Source: Nematopogon swammerdamellus
Taxonomy: Eukaryota; Arthropoda; Insecta; Lepidoptera; Adelidae
DNA length: 64,000 nucleotides
Direction of reading: 5' to 3'
NCBI GenBank assembly: GCA_946902875.1
Contig: OX336355.1
Location: 11,334,847 to 11,398,846 of the forward strand
The position numbers and the translations under genes are program-made. This document shows, in pieces, positions 62,286 through 64,000 of the stretch (position 1 is the first letter of the stretch; each line of letters begins with the position of its first letter). Below the pieces are notes generated by a model. It was not told the origin of the DNA. It saw nothing but the letters and a program-made list of their open reading frames with translations, and made no database searches.

Positions 62286-62796
62286 GGGCAGCTGTCCCTC
62301 TTGTACGTTGAGACAGCGATACTTCGTTCAAATACCTAACATGTTATCACGTGACTATCCTCTGTCTGCAAAATTCACACGCGCGAAGCTGCTGGAAAAA
62401 GTAAGTTAAGTATCTAATACTTTCAAACCATCCAAAGTGACCCACACCATATAGCCCAGTGCAAGGCATCCTTGTAATCCCCCAGGCTTTTTAATTTCAA
62501 TGGACAGCTCATTGATCCAACCCCTTTTCTCTAAACGAGCGATTAGTATGCAGGCTTGTACCCCCAGACCCTTGCCCCGCATAAAAAGGTGCCAAAATGA
62601 ACTTATATACATAGAAAGGGCGCCAACTTGTCGAAGAAAAGTGCACAAAATTTGTGCCACAAATACGAAATTACAGATATAAAATGTATGTGGGTATATT
62701 ATAGTAAACGCCATAAGAGGATAAATTCGATTGCTGATTTGAAGGTGTGACAATATTTCTTTATTAGACATACAATAAATTTAAATAACGTCAGTC
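62286..62796. other. no gene assigned; one unassigned frame
   Basis: A 121-codon frame on the minus strand (62406-62771) has a hydrophobic centre but no recognisable family. There is no splice context or repeat match to support it as a gene. Confidence 0.25.
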
Positions 62797-62872
62797 AGTC
62801 AGTCAGCTCAGCGTGTAAGTGTCCATTGCTGGGCATACGCCTCTACAATTTCCCTCCAGTCCTCCCGACGAG
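62797..62872 (+). repeat. dispersed repeat I, copy 2
   Basis: CAGCTCAGCGTGTAAGTGTC, ATTGCTGGGCATACGCCTCT and CCTCCAGTCCTCCCGACG match 17968-18045 and are better preserved. A (CAGT)n tract precedes it. Confidence 0.55.
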
Positions 62873-62919
62873 AAAATATGCTGTAACAAACTAAATTGCT
62901 GTACTAAATATTGATGTGT

Positions 62920-63370
62920 GTTTATTGAAGTGTGATATTTATGTGTATATTGAAGTGTGATATTGATTTGTGTATATTTAAGTGTGATAATTATGTAATA
63001 TTGAAGTGTGATATTGATGTGTGTATATTTAAGTGTGATATTTATGTGTATATTGAAGTGTGATATTGATTTGTGTATATTTAAGTGTGATAATTATGTA
63101 ATATTGAAGTGTGATATTGACGTGTGTTTATTGAAGTGTGATATTTATGTGTATATTGAAGTGTGATATTGATTTGTGTATATTTAAGTGTGATAATTAT
63201 GTAATATTGAAGTTTGATATTGATGTGTGTTTATTGAAGTGTGATATTTATGTGTATATTGAAGTGTGATATTGATTTGTGTATATTTAAGTGTGATAAT
63301 TATGTAATATTGAAGTGTGATATTGATGTGTGTATATTTAAGTGTGATATGTATGTGTATATATTGAAGT
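62920..63370 (+). repeat. minisatellite, ~26-bp subunits in a ~103-bp higher-order unit
   Basis: Subunits of the type TTGAAGTGTGATATTGATGT alternate with TTTAAGTGTGATAATTATGT. The marker GATTTGTGTATATTTAAG recurs at about 62965, 63068, 63171 and 63273, so the four-subunit group repeats every 103 bp or so. Confidence 0.88.
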
Positions 63371-64000
63371 AATTAACCTAATGTGAATGAGTATGAATTA
63401 TATTATAAAGAAACAATTATTATACTAAAAGTAGCCTGAGTTTACAGGGAATAAGTTACATAAAGCAACTAATTATTATTTAAACAACTGATCCAATTGT
63501 ATTATAAATTAAAAATAACTGAATAACACATTAAATAAAACAAATTAGAATGAAATTAACCTAATGAAGAACATATTATACATAAGGATAACGATGACAT
63601 TGGTATTGTTACCGGTAACAATAAGTTTACTTATTGATTTTCGTTTGGTTTAGTCGGTTAAGTGAACCTTGCTTACTCCCAAATCTTCTATCTAATGTGA
63701 ATGAATATGAATGATTTTGGTAACGAGGTAGCTAATGCAATGTTTAGGAATCCCGTTTCTGACTATTTATCTCCATTTGGCAAGGTATTTTTAATCTGCA
63801 CATTTTTGAATATGCATACGCACTTATTAGAGCCAGCATGCGTGGTAATGGGTGATGAGGTGAAAAAAAAATTGTCCATTTGTTCTCACCCTAATTGAAA
63901 TATAAGACGAGAACGAATTTAAAACCTCACACTTGATTCCAGAGTTAGATGTTAGCGTAAAATAGGTATTGGGTACCTATCTATTTAGTTTTATTTTATT
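63371..64000. other. AT-rich, no gene recognised
   Basis: No motif, repeat or frame of note apart from a short frame at 63701-63898 without family features. Confidence 0.35.

Noticed and set aside
62406..62771. 121-codon frame on the minus strand as a gene
   Set aside because: No recognisable domain, no splice signals and no neighbours to support it; length is within what AT-rich DNA gives by chance.

Overview
The window looks like nuclear DNA of a lepidopteran insect (moth or butterfly). It is AT-rich and gene-poor. It is packed with retroelement classes typical of Lepidoptera: an R4/Dong-type LINE in TTA repeats, a CR1/Jockey-like LINE with many truncated 3' ends, several SINE families, a mariner relic and foldback MITEs. 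The species cannot be named from the sequence. No bacterial gene, operon or CRISPR array is present.

Only one convincing host gene was found. It is a two-coding-exon gene on the minus strand (55135-58110) for an 80-residue MICOS subunit Mic10 (MICOS10/MINOS1), the protein that bends inner-membrane crista junctions in mitochondria. Its exons (58087-58021 and 55310-55135) are separated by a 2.7 kb intron filled with nested mobile elements. All other long reading frames are retroelement genes, or satellite DNA that happens to stay open.

Layout. 1-4330: AT-rich, no gene. 4334-5285: mariner relic. 5581-7440: palindromic MITE, LINE fragment, SINEs. 7470-10973: three Dong-like 3' ends in a row in TTA/TAA repeats, the largest with a 713-codon reverse transcriptase/endonuclease frame. 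11-22 kb: scattered transposon debris. 23.5-30.6 kb: a satellite block made of a 108/109-bp array, an exactly 100-bp array, a MITE, then the 108/109-bp array again, which flips orientation near 29.41 kb. 31-42 kb: foldbacks, SINEs and a repeat-derived tandem array. 42.4-44.7 kb: a CR1/Jockey-like LINE inserted into a SINE-like repeat. 45-55 kb: nested and inverted SINEs and LINE tails. 55.1-58.1 kb: the Mic10 gene. 58-64 kb: more SINEs, a foldback split by another repeat, and a minisatellite.

The most interesting signal is the SINE population. Family B has a head that combines a tRNA-like A box with a stretch very like the internal control region of 5S rRNA. Family C has a tRNA(Ser/Leu)-like head but shares its body with B. 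A third, unidentified head (family A, beginning GTGTGGGGCCGG) occurs with its own body and also, at a recurrent junction, fused to the B body. Heads and bodies therefore look interchangeable. Family letters A-L are labels for this window only, not database names. Names of families and clades rest on remembered motifs; no search was run.
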